From positions 276,480-297,406 of the forward strand of contig JBNGIO010006328.1 in NCBI GenBank assembly GCA_049999805.1: 20,927 nt of DNA, read 5' to 3'. The position numbers and the translations under genes were made by a program. This document shows, one piece after another, positions 17,731 to 20,927 of this stretch (positions are counted from its first letter, which is position 1; every line of letters begins with the position of its first letter). The notes under the pieces are model-generated. The model was given only the letters and a program-made list of their open reading frames with translations, made no database searches and was not told where the DNA came from. The DNA is from Folioceros fuciformis. Its lineage: Eukaryota > Anthocerotophyta > Anthocerotopsida > Anthocerotales.

Positions 17731-20345
17731 TCACTTATCAGTTATCAACTCGAACTTGCTGGTCTTAGAGAGCCCTTGACTGTGAAGGGTGTCGTAAGTC
17801 TCTGTACACACGATGGCGAAGGTGGATAAGGCGTCAAACACATGGGGCAGCCCTGTCTGGAAGCTCGACAAGGTCACTGAGCGCGTGTCCTGGATGGCCT
17901 TGCCCACGTTGATATCCTCCTCTTCCAGCCTCTTCCTCAAAGCTTCCACTTGCGCCTTGCGCTCCACGAAGTAAGGATTCTCTGGTGGTGACGCCGTCGC
18001 CTCCTCCACGATGTCCGACTTCTCATCGGAATCCGATGTGGGAGGGGGGATCCATGGTTCCACATACTTCTTCTCGTAGTTGTTCAAAGCCAGGATCTTC
18101 TTGTCCAGCTCTTTCTCTGTTGCCTCCTTCCGCTTTTGTTGCCGTTGCTCCTCTACTTGGATAGCGACGATAGTGCGCACCACTCCGATGAAGCTGGTGA
18201 TTCCCTCGGAGGCACATGCATATGGAAGGCGGTCCAGAGCCTGCTGCCACTCCTGACACAAGGTGAAGACAGGGGCCACACCTGCTATCGCGGGAAGACC
18301 TGACTTATCTTTCACATCTTGTTCTTCCGACACAGCCTGCATCATACTCAACCTCAACCATCCGTTGAGATTGCTCATATACTCTTTCTGAGCAGCCATT
18401 GCAGTATTGAACGCAGCATGCCATTTCGTTACAGCCGCTTCCAACTCCGCGGTCACCTGCCTCTGATACCCGTTGGTCAGCTCTAGTGAGCCGGAATCAC
18501 CCAGGGTCTGAATTTCAAGCACCAGAGCTTTCTGCTTCTGGTGGCACTCGAGCATGTCCTTCCACATTATCTTCATCCTGGACACCACCACAATATATGT
18601 AAGTTCAGTTACCAGACAGCTTGTTAGGAACTGTTTCGACTTCCGCAAGGTAACAAGGCCGGAAAAATATACCCTTCAAGCAGCTCCAGTAACTGCGGAT
18701 ACAATTCCTCGTCTCTCAACTCCTGAATTTTCGCCAGAGCTCCATCTACAGCTTGGAAAGCTACCATCACTCGAGTTTGCAGGCTTTTTATTAGCACCCT
18801 TGTCTTTTCCATCACGAGAGGATCTTCCCCCCGGGCTTCCTGATGCCTCAATTGCACCACCTTCTTAGCAAGCTCGACCCGGATGATCTCAGCGCCCTAC
18901 ACAAGGTACCAGAAGTAATTATGGAACCGAGTTGAACTGAGCCAACAGAAATCAGGGCTGAATAATCGCAACCCGACTTAAGTACCTTTACTTCGTCGAA
19001 AAGCTTCTTCTCCCAAGCGAACAACCTGTCCAAAGTTGCTGCATGACTACCCATCGCCCCACATTCATCATGGGAAAGGCTTTCATCACCTCCACTTTTC
19101 ACCGACAGCAAAGACTTCGAAGATGCAGATTTGCTGAAGAACGTCAGTGACGAGTTGAAGACTCTCGATGAATTTTCGAAATAACCTGGAATGTAATTCA
19201 GTACAATTAACGGAAAACGTTTCACAAACATAGCACTCAGCCCTGGTGGACGAACGTACACCCCTCACGAGCCTGCGACTCAAATGTAACAGGCGCAACC
19301 ACGAAATGCACCACAGGACTTTCAGATCCGTAACTAAGACCCACGGTTTGCAGTCCTCCACTATCGAGCAAGAAGCCATTCCACGAGAGCCAGGAGGTTA
19401 GAGAAACGCCTTAAGCTCGGCTCCATCTCATGAAAGGAGTAGATAGGAAGCATAAGGAGTACCTTTGTTCTGCGCGAAATTGGAGAGGTAATGTACTTTC
19501 CGTGTCTCCAACATGCGACTCATTTGATCACCGCATCCGGCGACCCTTGAGAAGAGTTCATCCACGTCTTTGAGGACTCCAACGAGGTCCCGTCCATTGG
19601 AGGAAGCCACCATAGCAAGGTCCCTATTTGCCGGAGACTCAACTGCCGTCACCTTGGCCCTCTCAACGACCTTCTCCACGGGCTGCTGAGTCTGCTCCTT
19701 GGCCACGGCGCCCGATTCCTCGGACAGGGTAGGTGGAACCGATTCCCCATCCGCCTTATCCCTAACATCGCCGTCCGACTCCCGCATTTGCTTCAATTTT
19801 CGTTGCTCCTGCAAATGGAAAGGGGGTGCCGGTGGACGAAAGGGATCCAAAAATGCTTGCCAGCTACTACGCGCGGTGGTAGGTGGAGGAGGTGGCCGGC
19901 CAACGTGCGGAGCACTCTGCCAGCTTTCTTGGGAGGCAGGTTTCGGAGACGCAAGAAGACTAGCCTTGGACGCACCCTTGGACTTCTTCGCCGGGGAAAC
20001 AGACGGGAGAATGCTGCTCTCCTTCCGCGACAAACCAACGGAGGGAGGAGGAGACATGGGAGGAGAGCTGGGCGGCGAAGGGAAAGACGGAGGAGAGGAA
20101 GGAGCCAACGAAAGAACATCCACCGACGCGGGAGTTGCTGGTACCTGGCTGGCATCTTGCCCTTCTTCATCCCCTTGCGCAAATCGGCGCACTGCAACTC
20201 CCGTACTCTGCAGCGCCTGGAGATACTGGATGTGCGCCACGGCGAAGGCATGCCGAGCAGTCACAGCCTGCTTCATAAACCTCTTTCTCGCCTTGCACCG
20301 TGCCACAGTCTCCTCATTCTCCACTTTTGAGCTCACACACCCCAT
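17731..20345 (-). CDS. DUF630/DUF632 protein (NRG2/APSR1-like)
   Basis: A plant-specific family; Arabidopsis members include NRG2 (nitrate signalling) and APSR1 (phosphate-starvation root response). Exons on the minus strand are 20345-19463, 19185-18986, 18896-18673 and 18577-17731, 2154 bases in all (717 aa). The introns are GT/AG, of 277, 89 and 95 bases, with phases 1, 0 and 2. The first ATG (acc ATG ggg) gives MGCVSSK, the usual DUF630 start, with Gly2 and Cys3 suited to N-myristoylation and palmitoylation. DUF630 covers about 1-60. A Pro/Ser-rich disordered region (about 65-190, with PPPPP) follows. DUF632 begins near 262 (DLVGVLKDVDELF) and includes SHAATLDRLFAWEKKLFDEVK, LRDEELYPQLLELLEG and KIMWKDMLECHQ, each rebuilt across splice junctions. 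The C-terminal part is charged and probably coiled-coil. The frame is intact. The biochemical function of the family is not settled. Confidence 0.93.
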
Positions 20346-20927
20346 GGTTGCCGATGCGGCTGGCGCAAGCACAACCTCTTCCCCCCTTTCAGCACCAACT
20401 TCTTCCTCCCGGATTTCAGCACCAGCCAAAGCTCACCACTATCCACCTCAACGCATTCCCTCCCTGACACCACACACCTACCTATCTACCTACCTACCCG
20501 TCCAACACGCAGTCAATCCCCCTCTCTCGCACCTCACAATTCCGCTTCCTCCCTCACACCGCAGACACAAAACCAAACCTTCACGCAAACAAAACCAAGG
20601 CTAGCCAAAAGACGAGGATCTTGAACCTAAACACCAGCCCGATCACTCCCGCACACAATGCAGCCCCGTACTCTATCTGTCCCTCACCAAACTACACACT
20701 CCTCTCGAACAATTCCGCACACCGTAAGCTCAAATTTGGAACCCTGCCAGCCTCCGATCCCACTCCCGCCAATCTTTTTTACGAAATTTTCACGCTGTCA
20801 GGCCAAGTAGTCCGCACATCCAGCTCCTCTCGCGCATTCCAGAATATTTCACACCGGTCCAGCCACACGCATTCCTCAAATTGCAGCCCGCACGCACGAA
20901 AGAAGCCTCCCGTTGCAAGAGCGCCGC
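20346..20927 (-). promoter_or_regulatory. 5' flank and leader of the DUF630/632 gene
   Basis: The 5' side of the minus-strand gene. On the plus strand it is C/CA-rich, with a cctacctatctacctacc microsatellite at 20477-20499 (GGTA-type on the gene strand). No ATG in frame with the CDS lies in the open part just upstream of 20345. No clear TATA box is identified. Confidence 0.5.

Noticed and set aside
20346-20429. N-terminal extension of the DUF630/632 protein to 20429
   Set aside because: The upstream codon is TTG rather than ATG, and the family starts at the MGC myristoylation motif encoded from 20345.
19699-20604. A 301-codon plus-strand open frame opposite the DUF630/632 first exon
   Set aside because: It is an antisense shadow of a GC-rich exon, with no domain, and the minus-strand gene is well supported by family motifs and splice phases.

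Overview
This is a nuclear segment of a land plant. The evidence is spliceosomal introns with canonical GT/AG ends (87 to 277 bp), plant-only protein families (an L-type lectin receptor kinase and a DUF630/DUF632 protein), a plant-type RNA-dependent RNA polymerase, PPR remnants, Ty3/gypsy remnants and short TTTAGGG telomere-type runs. Short introns, compact GC-rich genes and an AT-rich decayed middle would suit a seed-free lineage such as a lycophyte or bryophyte, but nothing in the sequence fixes the species.

Layout. (1) 1-784 is a low-complexity 5' flank and leader. (2) 785-4761 (+) is a four-exon RNA-dependent RNA polymerase, about 1171 aa, with an intact DLDGD active site. (3) 4762-14170 is mostly transposon and pseudogene debris. 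It contains a dispersed repeat family with an internal satellite-like array (5432-6102) and a lean second copy (12335-12490). It also contains a minus-strand Ty3/gypsy remnant flanked by long direct repeats (6633-9517), a truncated lectin-kinase pseudogene (9766-10310), a PPR pseudogene (10378-10885), a doubtful small minus-strand ORF (11680-11928), and a plus-strand gag/protease/RT remnant (12636-14030). (4) 14842-17262 (+) is an L-type lectin receptor kinase, interrupted by a 100-N assembly gap in the ATP-binding lobe and by one small intron whose length is a multiple of three. (5) 17731-20345 (-) is a four-exon DUF630/DUF632 (NRG2/APSR1-like) gene of 717 aa, convergent with the kinase gene.

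The three intact genes have unrelated roles: small-RNA amplification, cell-surface perception, and a membrane- or nucleus-associated regulatory family. Nothing suggests they act as a cluster. The most informative structure is evolutionary: partial duplication of the lectin kinase with its upstream block, and repeat copies that differ mainly by internal minisatellite expansion. I found no convincing undescribed molecular system. The best leads are the repeat families with expanded and lean copies side by side, the unidentified minus-strand ORF at 11.7-11.9 kb, and the stop-free 132-bp intron in the kinase activation segment.
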